64,000 bases of DNA from Agelas oroides (lineage: Eukaryota; Porifera; Demospongiae; Agelasida; Agelasidae). Of the stretch, positions 1 to 13,176 are shown one piece after another (position 1 is the stretch's first letter; the number at the start of each line of letters is the position of its first letter). The stretch lies in assembly GCA_949130485.1 (NCBI GenBank), contig OX422194.1:4476699-4540698 (forward strand), written 5' to 3'. The translations under genes and the position numbers were made by a program. Under the pieces are notes generated by a model, which saw only the letters and a program-made list of their open reading frames with translations, was not told the origin of the DNA and did not search any database.

Positions 1-3000
1 TGTCTTGTCCCAATGCTGTCCCATCTTGTCCCAATGCTGTCATGTCTGGTGTTATTGGTGTCCCATCTTGTCCCAATGCTGTCCAGATTTGTCTGAATGC
101 TGTAGATACTTGTCCAAATGTGCCCAGTCTTGTCCCAATGCTGTTCCATCTTGTCCCAATGCTGTCCAGTCTTGTTCCAATGCTGTCCAGTCTTGTCCGA
201 ATGCTGTCGATACTTGTCCCAATGTGTCCAGTCTTGTCCCAATGCTGTTCTGTCTTGTCCCAATGCTGTCCCATCTTGTCCCAATGCTGTCATGTCTGGT
301 GTTATTGGTGTCCCATCTTGTCCCAATGCTGTCCAGATTTGTCTGAATGCTGTAGATACTTGTCCAAATGTGCCCAGTCTTGTCCCAATGCTGTTCCATC
401 TTGTCCCAATGCTGTCCATTCTTATCCCAATGTAGTGCAGTCTTGTCTTAATGCTCTCCCATCTTGTCCCAATGCTGTCCCGTCTGGTTCCAATACTGTC
501 CATTCTTCTCCTAATTTAGTCCAGTCTTGTCCTAATTCTGTTCTGTCTTGTCCCAATGCTGTCCCATCTTGTCCCAATGCTGTCAAGTCTGGTGTTATTG
601 GTGTCCCATCTTGTCCCAATGCTGTCCAGATTTGTCTGAATGCTGTCGATACTTGACCAAATGTGTCCCAATCTTGTCCAGTCTTGTCCCAATGCTGTCC
701 AGTCTAGTCCCAATGCTGTCCAGTCTTCCACCAATGCTGTCCAGTCTTGTCCCAATGCTGACAATTTGTGTCCTAATCCTGTCCACTCTTGTCCCAATGA
801 TGTCCCCCCTTGTCCCAATGCTGTCCAGTCTTGTACCAATGCTGTCCATTCTTGTCCCAATGCTGTCCAGTCTTGTCCCAATTCTTTCCCGTCTTTTCAC
901 ACTGCTATCCATTCTTGTCCCAATCCTGTCCCGTCTTCTCCCAGTGCTGTCCCATCTTCTCCCAACGCTGTCCCGTCCTGTCATAATGCTGTCCATTCAT
1001 GTCCCAATGCTCTCAAGTCTTGCCGTAATTCTGTACTGTCTTGTCCCAAATGCGATCCATTCTTGTCCGAATGCTGATGAGACTCGTCCCAATGCTGTCC
1101 ACTCTTCTCCAAATGCTGTCCGGTTTTGTCCCAATGCTGTCCGCTCTGGTTCCAATACTGTCCATTCTTGTCATAAGTCAGTGCTGTTCTGTCTTGTCAC
1201 AATGCTGTCAAGTCAGGTGTTATTGCTGTCCCATCTTCTCCCAATGCTGTCCAGTCTTGTCCCAATGCTATTGAGTCTTGTCCCAGTCGTGTCCAGTCTA
1301 ATCCCAATGCTGTTCAGTCTTCTACCAATGCTGTCCAGTCTTGTCCCAATGATGTCCTGTCTTGTACCGATGCCGTTCAGTCTTGTCCCAATGCTGTTCC
1401 GTCCTGTCCCAATGCTGTCCATTCTTATCCCAATGTAGTCCAGTCTTGTCTTAATGCTCTCCCATCTTGTCCCAATGCTTTCCCGTCTGGTTCCAATACT
1501 GTCCATTCTTCTCCTAATTTAGTCCAGTCTTGTCCTAATTCTGTTCTGTCTTGTCCCAATGCTGTCCCATCTTGTCCCAATGCTGTCAAGTCTGGTGTTA
1601 TTGGTGTCCCATCTTGTCCCAATGCTGTCCAGACTTGTCTGAATGCTGTCGATACTTGTCCAAATGTGTCCCAATCTTGTCCAGTCTTGTCCCAATGCTG
1701 TCCAGTCTAGTCCCAATGCTGTCCAGTCTTGTCCCAAAGCTGTCCCGTCTTGTCCCAATGCTGTCCATGTCCCAATGCTGTCCACTCCTGTTACAATGCT
1801 GTCCCCTCTTGTCCCAATGCTGTCCAGTCTTTTCCCAATGTTGTCCAGTCTTGTCCCAATGCTGTCCCGTCTTGTCCCAATGCTGACAATTCGTGTCCCA
1901 ATGCTGTCCACTCTTGTCCCAATGATTTCCCACCTTGTCCCAATGCTGTCCAGTCTTGACCCAATGCTGTCCAGTCGTATCCCAATACTGTCCAGTCTTG
2001 TCCCAATGCTTTCCCGTCTTGTACCAATGCTGTCCATTCTTGTCCAAATGCTGTCCAGTCTTGTCCCAATGCTTTCCCGTCTTTTCACAATGCTATCCAT
2101 TCTTGTCCCAATCCTGTCCCGTCTTCTGCCAGTGCTGTCCCGTCTTCTCCCAGTGCTGTCCCATCTTGTCCCAATGCTGTCCATTCTTGTCCCAATGCCG
2201 TCCAGTCTTCCACCAATGCTGTCCAGTCTTGTCCCAATGCTGACAATTTGTGTCCTAATCCTGTCCACTCTTGTCCCAATGATGTCCCCCCTTGTCCCAA
2301 TGCTGTCCAGTCTTGTCCCAATGCTGTCCAGTCTTGTCCCAATGCTTTCCTGTCTTTTCACAATGCTATCCATTCTTATCCCAATCCTGTCCCGTCTTCT
2401 CCCAATGCCTTCCTGCCTTGTTCCAATGCTGTCCATTCCTGTCCCAGTGCTGTCGCATTTTGTCCCAATGCCGTCCACTCTTCTCCCAATGCTGTCCAAT
2501 CTTGTCCCAACGCTGTCCCATCCTGTCCTAATGCTGTCCATTCTTGTCCCAATGCTCTCAATTCTTGCCCTAATTCTGTCCTGTCTTGTCCCAAATGTGA
2601 TCCATTCCTGTCCGAATGCTGACGAGACTCGTCCCAATGCTGTCCACTCTTCTCCAAATGCTGTCCAATCTTGTCCCAATGCTGTCCCGTCTAGTCCTAA
2701 TGCTGTCCATTCTTGTCCCAATGCTCTCAAGTCTTGTCCTAATGCTGTCCTGTCTTGTCCCAAATGCGGTCCATTCTTGTCCGAATGCTGTTGAGACTCG
2801 TCCCAATCCTGTCCCGTCTTGACACAATGCTGTCCAGTCTTATCCCAATGCTGTCCGGTCTTGTCCCAATGCTCTCCGCTCTGGTTCCAATACTGTCAAT
2901 TCTTGTCATACGTCAATGCAGTCTTGTCCTAATTCTGTTCTGTCTTGTCCCAATGCTGTCAAGTCAGGTGTTATTGCTGTCCCATCTTCTCCCAATGCTG

Positions 3001-3876
3001 TCCAGTCTTGTCCCAACGCTATTGAGTCTTGTCCCAGTCGTGTCCAGTCTTATCCCAATGCTGTTCAGTCTTCTACCAATGCTGTCCAGTCTTGTCCCAA
3101 TGATGTCCTGTCTTGTACCGATGCCGTTCAGTCTTGTCCCAATGCTGTTCCATCTTGTCCCAATGCTGTCCATTCTTATCCCAATGTAGTGCAGTCTTGT
3201 CTTAATGCTCTCCCATCTTGTCCCAATGCTGTCCCGTCTGGTTCCAATACTGTCCATTCTTCTCCTAATTTAGTCCAGTCTTGTCCTAATTCTGTTCTGT
3301 CTTGTCCCAATGCTGTCCATGTCCCAATGCTGTCCACTCCTGTTACAATGCTGTCCCCTCTTGTCCCAATGCTGTCCAGTCTTGTCCCAATGCTGTCCAG
3401 TCTTGTCCCAATGCTGTCCCGTCTTGTCCCAATGCTGACAATTCGTGTCCCAATGCTGTCCACTCTTGTCCCAATGATTTCCCACCTTGTCCCAATGCTG
3501 TCCAGTCTTGACCCAATGCTGTCCAGTCGTATCCCAATACTGTCCAGTCTTGTCCCAATGCTTTCCCGTCTTGTACCAATGCTGTCCATTCTTGTCCAAA
3601 TGCTGTCCAGTCTTGTCCCAATGCTTTCCCGTCTTTTCACAATGCTATCCATTCTTGTCCCAAAGCTGTCCCGTCTTGTCCCAATGCTGTCCATGTCCCA
3701 ATGCTGTCCACTCCTGTTACAATGCTGTCCCCTCTTGTCCCAATGCTGTCCAGTCTTTTCCCAATGTTGTCCAGTCTTGTCCCAATGCTGTCCAGTCTTG
3801 TCCCAATGATGTCCTGTCTTGTACCGACGCCGTTCAGTCTTGTCCCAATGCTGTTCCGTCTTGTCCCAATGGTGTC

Positions 3877-4589
3877 CATTCTTATCCCAATGTAGTCCTG
3901 TCTTGTCTTAATGCTGTCCCATCTTGTCCCAATGCTGTTCTGTCTGGTTCCAATACTGTCCATTCTTCTTCTAATTTTGTCCAGTCTTGTCCTAATTCTG
4001 TTCTGTCTTGTCCCAATGCTGTCCTGTCTTGTCCCAATGCTGTCAAGTCTGGTGTTATTGGTGTCCCATCTTGTCCCAATGCTGTCCAGTCTTGTTCCAA
4101 TGCTGTCCAGTCTTGTCCGAATGCTGTCGATACTTGTCCCAATGTGTCCAGTCTTGTCCCAATGCTGTTCTGTCTTGTCCCAATGCTGTCCCATCTTGTC
4201 CCAATGCTGTCATGTCTGGTGTTATTGGTGTCCCATCTTGTCCCAATGCTGTCCAGATTTGTCTGAATGCTGTAGATACTTGTCCAAATGTGCCCAGTCT
4301 TGTCCCAATGCTGTTCCGTCTTGTCCCAATCCTGTCCTTTCTTGTCCGAATGCTGTCCACTCTTGTCCCAATCCTGTCCATTCTTGTCCCAATGCTGTCC
4401 AGTCTTGTCCTAACGCTGTCGAGTCTTGTCCCAATGCTGTCCTGCCTTGTCCTAAATGCGGTCCAGTCTTGTCCTCACGCTGTCGAGTCTTGTCCCAATT
4501 ATGTGTAGTATTGTCCCAATGTTGTCCATTCTTGTCCGAATGCTGTCGAGACTTCTCCCAATGATGTCCCGTCTTGTCCCAATGCTGTC
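3877..4589 (+). repeat. 713-bp higher-order unit, copy 1
   Basis: It starts at CATTCTTATCCCAATGTAG and is followed directly by copy 2 at exactly 713 bp. The translated frames of copies 1 to 3 are the same over more than 200 residues, so these copies are almost identical. 713 is 34 units of 21 minus 1, so one internal indel is shared. Confidence 0.88.
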
Positions 4590-5302
4590 CATTCTTACCC
4601 CAATGTAGTCCAGTCTTGTCTTAATGCTGTCCCATCTTGTCCCAATGCTGTTCTGTCTGGTTCCAATACTGTCCATTCTTCTTCTAATTTTGTCCAGTCT
4701 TGTCCTAATTCTGTTCTGTCTTGTCCCAATGCTGTCCTGTCTTGTCCCAATGCTGTCAAGTCTGGTGTTATTGGTGTCCCATCTTGTCCCAATGCTGTCC
4801 AGTCTTGTTCCAATGCTGTCCAGTCTTGTCCGAATGCTGTCGATACTTGTCCCAATGTGTCCAGTCTTGTCCCAATGCTGTTCTGTCTTGTCCCAATGCT
4901 GTCCCATCTTGTCCCAATGCTGTCATGTCTGGTGTTATTGGTGTCCCATCTTGTCCCAATGCTGTCCAGATTTGTCTGAATGCTGTAGATACTTGTCCAA
5001 ATGTGCCCAGTCTTGTCCCAATGCTGTTCCGTCTTGTCCCAATCCTGTCCTTTCTTGTCCGAATGCTGTCCACTCTTGTCCCAATCCTGTCCATTCTTGT
5101 CCCAATGCTGTCCAGTCTTGTCCTAACGCTGTCGAGTCTTGTCCCAATGCTGTCCTGCCTTGTCCTAAATGCGGTCCAGTCTTGTCCTCACGCTGTCGAG
5201 TCTTGTCCCAATTATGTGTAGTATTGTCCCAATGTTGTCCATTCTTGTCCGAATGCTGTCGAGACTTCTCCCAATGATGTCCCGTCTTGTCCCAATGCTG
5301 TC
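4590..5302 (+). repeat. 713-bp higher-order unit, copy 2
   Basis: Tandem neighbour of copy 1. It begins CATTCTTACCCCAATG, with C in place of T in the first unit. The following sequence from 5303 starts a third, diverged relative with the same opening. Confidence 0.88.
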
Positions 5303-6545
5303 CATTCTTATCCCAATGTAGTCCAGTCTTGTCTTAATGCTCTCCCATCTTGTCCCAATGCTGTCCCGTCTGGTTCCAATACTGTCCATTCTTCTCCTAA
5401 TTTAGTCCAGTCTTGTCCTAATTCTGTTCTGTCTTGTCCCAATGCTGTCCCATCTTGTCCCAGTGCTGTCAAGTCTGGTGTTATTGGTGTCCCATCTTGT
5501 CCCAATGCTGTCCAGATTTGTCTGAATGCTGTCGATACTTGTCCAAATGTGTCCAGTCTTGTCCCAATGCTGTTCCGTCTTGTCCCAATGCTGTCCTTTC
5601 TTGTCCGAATGCTGTCCAGTCTTGTCCCAATGCTGTCCAGTCTTGTCTTAACGCTGTCGAGTCTTGTCTCAATGCTGTCCTGCCTTGTCCTAGATGCGGT
5701 CCAGTCTTGTCCCAATGCTGTCCAGTCTTGTCCTAATGCTGTCGAATCTTGTCCCAATGCTGTCCTGCCTTTTCCTAAATGCGGTCCAGTCTTGTCCTCA
5801 CGCTGTCGAGTCTTGTCCCAATTCTGTGTAGTATTGTCCCAATGTTGTCCATTCTTGTCCGAATGCTGTCGAGACTTCTCCCAATGATGTCCCGTCTTGG
5901 CCCAATGCTGTCCAGTATTGTCCCAATGCTGTCCGGTCTTGTCCCAATGCCCTCAAGTCTTGTCCTAATGCTGACCTGTCTTGTCCCAAATGCGCTCCAT
6001 TCTTGTCCGAATGCTGTCGAGACTCGTCTCAATGCTGTCCCATCTTGTTCCAATGCTGTCCAGCCTTGTCCCAATGCTGTGCAGTCTTGTCCCAATGCTC
6101 TCAAGTCTTGTCCTAATGCTGTCCTGTCTTATCCCAAATGCAGTCCATTCTTGTCCGAATGCTGTCCACTCTTGTCCCAATGCCGACCCCACTTGTCCCA
6201 ATGCTGTCCAGTCTTTTCCCAATGTTGTCCAGTCTCTGTCCCAATGCTGTCCAGTCTTTTCCCAATGTTGTCCAGTCTTGTCCCAATGCTGTCCAGTCTA
6301 GTCCCAATGCTGTCCAGTCTTGTCCCAAAGCTGTCCCGTCTTGTCCCAATGCTGTCCATTCATGTCCCAATGCTGTCCACTCTTGTCACAATGCTGTCCC
6401 CTCTTGTCCCAATGCTGTCCAGTCTTTTCCCAATGTTGTCCAGTCTTGTCCCAATGCTGTCCAGTCTTGTCCCAATGATGTCCTGTCTTGTACCGACGCC
6501 GTTCAGTCTTGTCCCAATGCTGTTCCGTCTTGTCCCAATGGTGTC

Positions 6546-7258
6546 CATTCTTATCCCAATGTAGTCCTGTCTTGTCTTAATGCTGTCCCATCTTGTCCCA
6601 ATGCTGTTCTGTCTGGTTCCAATACTGTCCATTCTTCTTCTAATTTTGTCCAGTCTTGTCCTAATTCTGTTCTGTCTTGTCCCAATGCTGTCCTGTCTTG
6701 TCCCAATGCTGTCAAGTCTGGTGTTATTGGTGTCCCATCTTGTCCCAATGCTGTCCAGTCTTGTTCCAATGCTGTCCAGTCTTGTCCGAATGCTGTCGAT
6801 ACTTGTCCCAATGTGTCCAGTCTTGTCCCAATGCTGTTCTGTCTTGTCCCAATGCTGTCCCATCTTGTCCCAATGCTGTCATGTCTGGTGTTATTGGTGT
6901 CCCATCTTGTCCCAATGCTGTCCAGATTTGTCTGAATGCTGTAGATACTTGTCCAAATGTGCCCAGTCTTGTCCCAATGCTGTTCCGTCTTGTCCCAATC
7001 CTGTCCTTTCTTGTCCGAATGCTGTCCACTCTTGTCCCAATCCTGTCCATTCTTGTCCCAATGCTGTCCAGTCTTGTCCTAACGCTGTCGAGTCTTGTCC
7101 CAATGCTGTCCTGCCTTGTCCTAAATGCGGTCCAGTCTTGTCCTCACGCTGTCGAGTCTTGTCCCAATTATGTGTAGTATTGTCCCAATGTTGTCCATTC
7201 TTGTCCGAATGCTGTCGAGACTTCTCCCAATGATGTCCCGTCTTGTCCCAATGCTGTC
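6546..7258 (+). repeat. 713-bp higher-order unit, copy 3
   Basis: It lies 2669 bp downstream of copy 1. Similarity to the copy 1 region begins upstream, near 6330 versus 3661. Its right flank (7259 to about 7600) matches the right flank of copy 2 at 1956 bp distance, so this copy was duplicated together with flanks. Confidence 0.85.
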
Positions 7259-10200
7259 CATTCTTACCCCAATGTAGTCCAGTCTTGTCTTAATGCTCTC
7301 CCATCTTGTCCCAATGCTGTCCCGTCTGGTTCCAATACTGTCCATTCTTCTCCTAATTTAGTCCAGTCTTGTCCTAATTCTGTTCTGTCTTTTCCCAATG
7401 CTGTCCCATCTTGTCCCAGTGCTGTCAAGTCTGGTGTTATTGGTGTCCCATCTTGTCCCAATGCTGTCCAGATTTGTCTGAATGCTGTCGATACTTGTCC
7501 AAATGTGTCCAGTCTTGTCCCAATTATGTTCCGTCTTGTCCCAATGCTGTCCTTTCTTGTCCGAATGCTGTCCACTCTTGTCCCAATGCTGTCCATTCTT
7601 GTCCCAATGCTGTCCAGTCTTGTCCCAATGCTGTCCAGTCTTGTCCTAACGCTGTCGAGTCTTGTCCCAATGCTGTCCTGCCTTGTCCTAGATGCGGTCC
7701 AGTCTTGTCCGAAATGCTGTCCAGTCTTGTCCCAATGCTGTCCAGTCTTCTCCTAATGCTGTCGAGTCTTGTCCCAATGCTGTCCTGCCTTGTCCTAAAT
7801 GCGGTCCAGTCTTGTCCTCACGCTGTCGAGTCTTGTCCCAATTCTGTGTAGTATTGTCCCAATGCTGTTCTGTCTTGTCCCAGTGCTGTCCCATCTTGTC
7901 CCAATGCTGTCCACTCTTCTCCAAATGCTGTCCCGTCTTGTCCTAATGCTGTCCATTCCTGTGCCAATGCTCTCAAGTCTTGTCCTAATGCTGTCCTGTC
8001 TTGTCCCAAATGCGGTCCATTCTTGTCCTAACGCTGTCGAGTCTCGTCTCAATGCTGTCCCATCTTGTTCCAATGGTGTCCAGCCTTGTCCCAATGCTGT
8101 GCAGTCTTGTCCCACTGCTCTCAAGTCTTGTCCTAATGCTGTTCATTCTTGTCCCAGTGCTGTCCCATCTTGTCCCAATGCTGTCCACTCTTCTCCCAAT
8201 GCTGTCCAATCTTGTCCCAACGCTGTCCCGCCTTGTCCTAATGCTGTCCATTCTTGTCCCAATGCTCTCAAGTCTTGCCCTAATTCTGTCCTGTCTTGTC
8301 CCAAATGCGATCCATTCTTGTCCGAATGCTGACGAGACTCGTCCCAATGCTGTCCACTCTTCTCCAAATGCTGTCCATTCTTGTCCCAATGGTGTCCAGT
8401 CTTGTCCCAATGATTTCCCGTCTTTTCACAATGCTATCCGTTCTTGTCCCAATCCTGTCCTGTCTTCTCCAAATGCTTTCCTGTCTTGTTCCAATGCTAT
8501 TCATTCTTGTCCCAGTGCTATCCCATCTTGTCCCAATGCTGTCCACTCTTCTCCCAATGCTGTCCACTCTTGTCCCAACGATATCCCGCCCTGTCCTAAT
8601 GCTGTCCTGTCTTGTCCCAAATGCAGTCCATTCTTGTCCGAATGCTGTCGAGACTTATCCTAATGCTGTCCCGTCTTGTCCCAATGCTGTCCAGTATTGT
8701 CCCAATGCTGTCCTGTCTTGTTCCAATGCTGTCCACTCTTGTCCGAATGCTGTCGATACTTGTCCCAATGTGTTCAGACTTGTCCCAATGCTGTTTCGTG
8801 TTGTCCCAATGCTGTCGTTTCTTGTCCGAATGCTATCCAATCCTGTCCCAATTCTGTCCGCTCTTATCCCAATGCTGTTCTGTCTTGTCCCAGTGCTGTC
8901 CCATCTTGTCCCAATGCTGTCCACTCTTCTCCAAATGCTGTCCCGTCTTGTCCTAATGCTGTCCATTCCTGTGCCAATGCTCTCAAGTCTTGTCCTAATG
9001 CTGTCCTGTCTTGTCCCAAATGCGGTCCATTCTTGTCCTAACGCTGTCGAGTCTTGTCCCAATGCTGTCCTGCCTTGTCCTAATTGCGGTCCAGTCTTGT
9101 CCTCACGCTGTCCCGTCTTGTCCCATTGCTCTCCAGTATTGTCCCAATGCTGTCCGGTCTTGTCCCAATGCCCTCAAGTCTTGTCCCAAATGCACTCCAT
9201 TCTTGTCCGAATGCTGTCGAGACTCGTCTCAATGCTGTCCCGTCTTGTTCCAATGCTTTCCAGCCTTGCCCCAATGCTGTCCGGTCTTGTCCCAATGTTG
9301 TCCATTCTTATCCCAATGCTGTCCGGTCTTCCACCAATGCTGTCCCGTTTTGTCCCAATGCTTATCCAATCTTGTCCCAATGCTGTTGAGTCTTATCCAA
9401 ACGATGTCGAGTCTTGTCCCAATGCTGTCCAGTCTTGTCCCAATGCTGTCCAGTCTTGTCCCAATGCTCTCCAGTCGTGTCCCAATGCTGTCCAGTCTTG
9501 TCCCAATGCTTTCCCGTCTTGTCCCAATGCTGCCCATTCTTGTCCCAATGCTGTCCAGTCTTCTCCTAGTGCTATCCCATCTTCTCCCAATGCTGTCCAC
9601 TCTTCTCCCAATGCTGTCCAATCTTGTCCCAACGCTGTCCCGCCCTGTCCTAATGGTGTCCATTCTTGTCCCAATGCTCTCAAGTCTTGCCCTAATTCTG
9701 TCCTGTCTTCTCCCAATGCTGTACACTCTTGTACTGACGCCATTCAGTCTTGTGCCAATGCTGTTCCGTCTTGTCCCAATGGTGTCCATTCTTATCCCAA
9801 TGTAGTCCTGTCTTGTCTTAATGCTGTCCCATCTTGTCCCAATGCTGTTCTGTCTGGTTCCAATACTGTCCATTCTTCTTCTAATTTAGTCCAGTCTTGT
9901 CCTAATTCTGTTCTGTCTTGTCCCAATGCTGTCCCGTCTTGTCCCAATACTGTCAAGTCTGGTGTTATTGGTGTCCCATCTTGTCCCAATGTTGTCCAGT
10001 CTTGTTCCAATGCTGTCCAGTCTTGTCCGAATGCTGTCGATACTTGTCCCAATGTGTCCAGTCTTGTCCCAATACTGTTCCGTCTTGTCCCAATGCTGTC
10101 CTTTCTTGTCCGAATGCTATCCAATCCTGTCCCAATTCTGTCCGGTCTTGTCCCAATGCTGTTCTGTCTTGTTCCAATGCTGTCCAGTCTTGTCCAAATG

Positions 10201-10382
10201 CTGTCCTGTCTTGTCCTAATGCTCTCCATTCTTGTGCCAATGCTGTCCACTCTTGTCCCAATGCTGTCCTGTCTTGTCTCAATGCTGACTTATCTTGTCC
10301 CAATGCTGTCCACTCTTGCCCCAATGCTGTCCAGTCTTGTCCCAATGCTGTCCCGTCTTGTTCCAATCCTGTCCCGTCTTCT

Positions 10383-11085
10383 CCCAATGCTTTCCTGTCT
10401 TGTTCCAATGCTGTCCAAATCTTGTCCCAGTGCTGTCCCACCTTGTCCCAATGCTGTCCAATCTTCTCCCAATGCTGTCCAATCTTGTCCCAATGCTGTC
10501 CAGTCTTGTCTGCTGTCCATTCTTGTCCCAATTCTCTCAAGTCTTGTCTTAATGTCCTGTGTTGTCGCAAATGAGGTCCAGTCTTGTCCTAATTCTGTTC
10601 TGTCTTGTCCCAATGCTGTCCCGTCTTGTCCCAATGCTGTCAAGTCTGGTGTTATTTGTGTCCCATCTTGTCCCAATGCTGTCCAGTCTTGTCCGAATGC
10701 TATCCAATCCTGTCCCAATTCTATCCAGTCTTGTCCCAATGCTGTTCTGTCTTGTCCCAATGCTGTCCAGTCTTGTCCAAATGCTGTCGACTCTTGTCCC
10801 AATCTGTCAATTCTTGGCCTAATGCTGTCCAGTCTTGTTTTAATGCTGTCCAATCTACTCATAATTCTGTCCAAACTTGTTTTATTGCTGTTCCATCTTA
10901 TCCCAATGCTGTCCAGTCTTGTTTTAATGCTGTCCAGTCTTGTCCTAATCCTGTCCAGACTTGTCCTAATGCTTTCCTTTTCATTCCTAATCCTGTCCAT
11001 CTTGCGCTATATAATGCTGTCCAGTCCTCAATTCTGTTTCGTCATGTCCTTATGCTCTCAAGTCTTGTCCTAATGCTCTCCTGTC
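10383..11085 (+). repeat. ~700-bp island-bearing subunit (example, left copy)
   Basis: One TATA-type island sits in each subunit. The subunit repeats at 703 bp in 11086-11788; the same 703-bp spacing separates islands 5 and 6, and 700-701 bp separates 9-10, 11-12 and 12-13. The left limit is arbitrary because the repeat is cyclic and its left half is mixed with other text. Confidence 0.65.
10965..11062 (+). repeat. TATA-type island 1 (class 1b)
   Basis: The reference island. In order it has CTTTCCTTTTCATTCC, CTGTCCATCTTGC, GCGCTATATAATG (TATA from 11008), TCCTCAATTCTG (class 1b), TTTCGTCATG and CTTATGCTCTCAAG. Relative to 21-bp spacing its units are 21, 24 and 17 bp, a net shift of -1. Upstream is a T-rich lead-in (TTCTTGGCC, GTTTTAATG, CTACTCATAATTC, TTTTATTGC). 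Confidence 0.9.
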
Positions 11086-11788
11086 TTGTCCCAAATGCGG
11101 TCCATTCTTGTCCTAATGCTGTCCTGCCTTGTCCTAAATGCGGTCCAGTCTTGTACTGATGCTGCCGAGTCTTGTCCCAATGCTGTGCAGTCTTGTCCAA
11201 ATGCTGTCCATTCTTGTCCCAGTGCTGTCCCACCTTGTCTCAATGCTGTCCACTCTTCTCCCAATGCTGTCCAATCTTGTCCCAATGCTGTCCCGTCTTG
11301 TCCTAATGCTGTCCATTCTTGTCCCAATCCTCTCAAGTCTTGTCTTAATGCTGTCGAGTCTTGTCCCAATGCTGTGCAATGCTGTCCTTACTTGTCCAAA
11401 TGCTGTCCAATCTTGTCCCAATTCTGTCCAGTCTTGTCCCAATGCTGTTCTGTCTTGTCCCAATGCTGTCCAGTCTTGTCCAAATGCTGTCGAGTCTTGA
11501 CCCAATCTGTCAATTCTTGGCCTAATGCTGTCCAGTCTTGTTTTAATGCTGTCCAATCTACTCATAATTCTGTCCAGATTTGTTTTATTGCTGTTCCATC
11601 TTATCCCAATGCTGTCCAGTCTTGTTTTAATGCTGTCCAGTCTTGTCCTAATCCTGTCCAGACTTGTCCTAATGCTTTCCTTTTCATTCCTAATCCTGTC
11701 CATCTTGCGCTATATAATGCTGTCCAGTCCTCAATGCTGTTTCGTCGTGTCCTTATGCTCTCAAGTCTTGTCCTAATGCTGTCCTGTC
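11086..11788 (+). repeat. ~700-bp island-bearing subunit (example, right copy)
   Basis: It repeats the preceding 703 bp. The stretch 10.6-12.4 kb, including both subunits, recurs at about 16.5-18.4 kb with 5916-bp offset, and its second part recurs again at about 18.95-20.0 kb (a further 1816 bp). Confidence 0.72.
11668..11765 (+). repeat. TATA-type island 2 (class 1a)
   Basis: GCGCTATATAATG with TCCTCAATGCTG and TTTCGTCGTG. It is 703 bp after island 1. Confidence 0.9.
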
Positions 11789-13078
11789 TTGTCCCAAATG
11801 CGGTCCATTCTTGTCCTAATGCTGTCCTGCCTTGTCCTAAATGCGGTCCAGTCTTGTCCTCACGATGCCGAGTCTTGTCCCAATGCTGTCCAGTCTTGTC
11901 CAAATGCTGTTCATTCTTGTCTGAATGGTGTCGATACTTGTCCCAGTGCTGTCCAGTCTTGTCCCAATGCTGTCCAGTCTTGTCCCAATGCTGTCCAGTC
12001 TTGTCCCAATACTATCCAGTCTTCTTCCAATGCTGTACTGTCTTGTCCTAACGCTGTCGAGTCTTGTCCCAATCGTGTCTAGTCTTGTCCCAATTCTGTT
12101 AGGTCTTGTCCCAATACTGTCCAGTCTTGTCCCATTGCTGTTGAGTCTTGTCCCAATGCTGTTGAGTCTTGTCCCAATCGTGACCAGTCTTGTCCCAATG
12201 CTGTCCAGTCTTGTACCAATGCTGTCCAGTCTTGTTCCAATGCTGTACTGTCTTGTCCTAACGCTGTCGAGTCTTGTCCCAATGCTGCCCAGTCTTGTCC
12301 CAATGCTGTCCAATGCTGTCCTTTCTTGTCCGAATGCTGTCCAATCTTGTCCCAATTCTGTCCAGTCTTGTCCCAATGCTGTTCGGTCTTGTCCCAGTGC
12401 TGTCCAGTCTTCTCCAAATGCTGTCGAGTCTTGTTCCAATGATGTTGAGTCTTGTCCCAATGCTGTCCAGTCTTGTCCCAATGCTCTCACGTCTTGTCCC
12501 AATGCTGTCCCCTCTTGTCCCAATGCTGTCCTGTCTTGTCTCAATGCTGACTTATCTTGTCCCAATGCTGTCCACTCTTGCCCCAATGCTGTCCACTCTT
12601 GTCCCAATGCTGTCCCGTCTTGTCCCAATCCTGTCCCGTCTCCTCCCAATCTTTCCTGTCTTTTTCCAATGCTGTCCATTCTTGTCTCAGTGCTGTCCCA
12701 CCTTGTCCCAATGCTGTCCAACCTTTTCCCAATGCTATCCAGTCTTGTCCCAATCCTATCCCGTCTTCTCCCAATGCTTTCCTGACTTGTTCCAATGCTG
12801 TCCATTCTTGTCCCAGTGCTGTCCCACCTTGTCCCAATGCTGTCCAATCTTCTCCCAATGCTGTCCAATCTTGTCCCAATGCTGTCCAGTCTTGTCTGCT
12901 GTCCATTCTTGTCCCAATTCTCTCAAGTCTTGTCTTAATGTCCTGTGTTGTCGCAAATGAGGTCCAGTCTTGTCCTAATGCTGTCAAGTCTTGTCCCAAT
13001 ACTGTCCATTCTTGTCCTAATGCTGTCCAGTCTTGTTTTAATGCAGTCCAGTCTTCTCATAATTCAGTCCAGACTTGT

Positions 13079-13176
13079 GCTAATGCTTTCCTTTTCATTC
13101 CTCATCCTGTCCATCTTGTGCCATATAATGCTGTCCAGTCCTGCATGCTGTTTCGTCGTGTCCTTATGCTCTGAAG
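13079..13176 (+). repeat. TATA-type island 3 (class 2)
   Basis: GTGCCATATAATG (first T of TATATA is C), TCCTGCATGCTG, ending CTCTGAAG. It is preceded by CTCATCCTG. Confidence 0.9.

Larger units (their letters stand above)
1..10259 (+). repeat. Array domain A1 (no TATA islands)
   Basis: This domain carries the A-type landmark TGTGTAGTATTG at 4502, 5215, 5825, 7171 and 7855, and the variant GTTATTGGTGTCCC (for example near 50, 300, 593, 1598, 4053, 9963). It has none of the TATATAATG islands. It contains the three 713-bp copies and a copy pair related at 1552 bp distance (about 1759-2100 and 3311-3652). A 17-bp short unit (CTGTCCATGTCCCAATG) occurs near 1761, 3313 and 3687. Confidence 0.75.

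Noticed and set aside
1519..2763. A 414-codon - strand open frame of DSIGTRL heptads
   Set aside because: The seven-residue period looks like a coiled coil, but it is the direct translation of the 21-bp unit and is paralleled by open frames in the other register and on the + strand.
11001..11020. Calling the TATATAATG islands promoters
   Set aside because: Only the core string supports it. No downstream gene exists, and spread by block duplication explains the copies. They are listed as repeats instead.
8296..11073. A 925-codon + strand open frame
   Set aside because: It consists only of array heptads and switches between LVPMLSS and SCPNAVQ at indels. It also crosses the A1/B1 boundary. 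Frames of similar kind overlap it on both strands.
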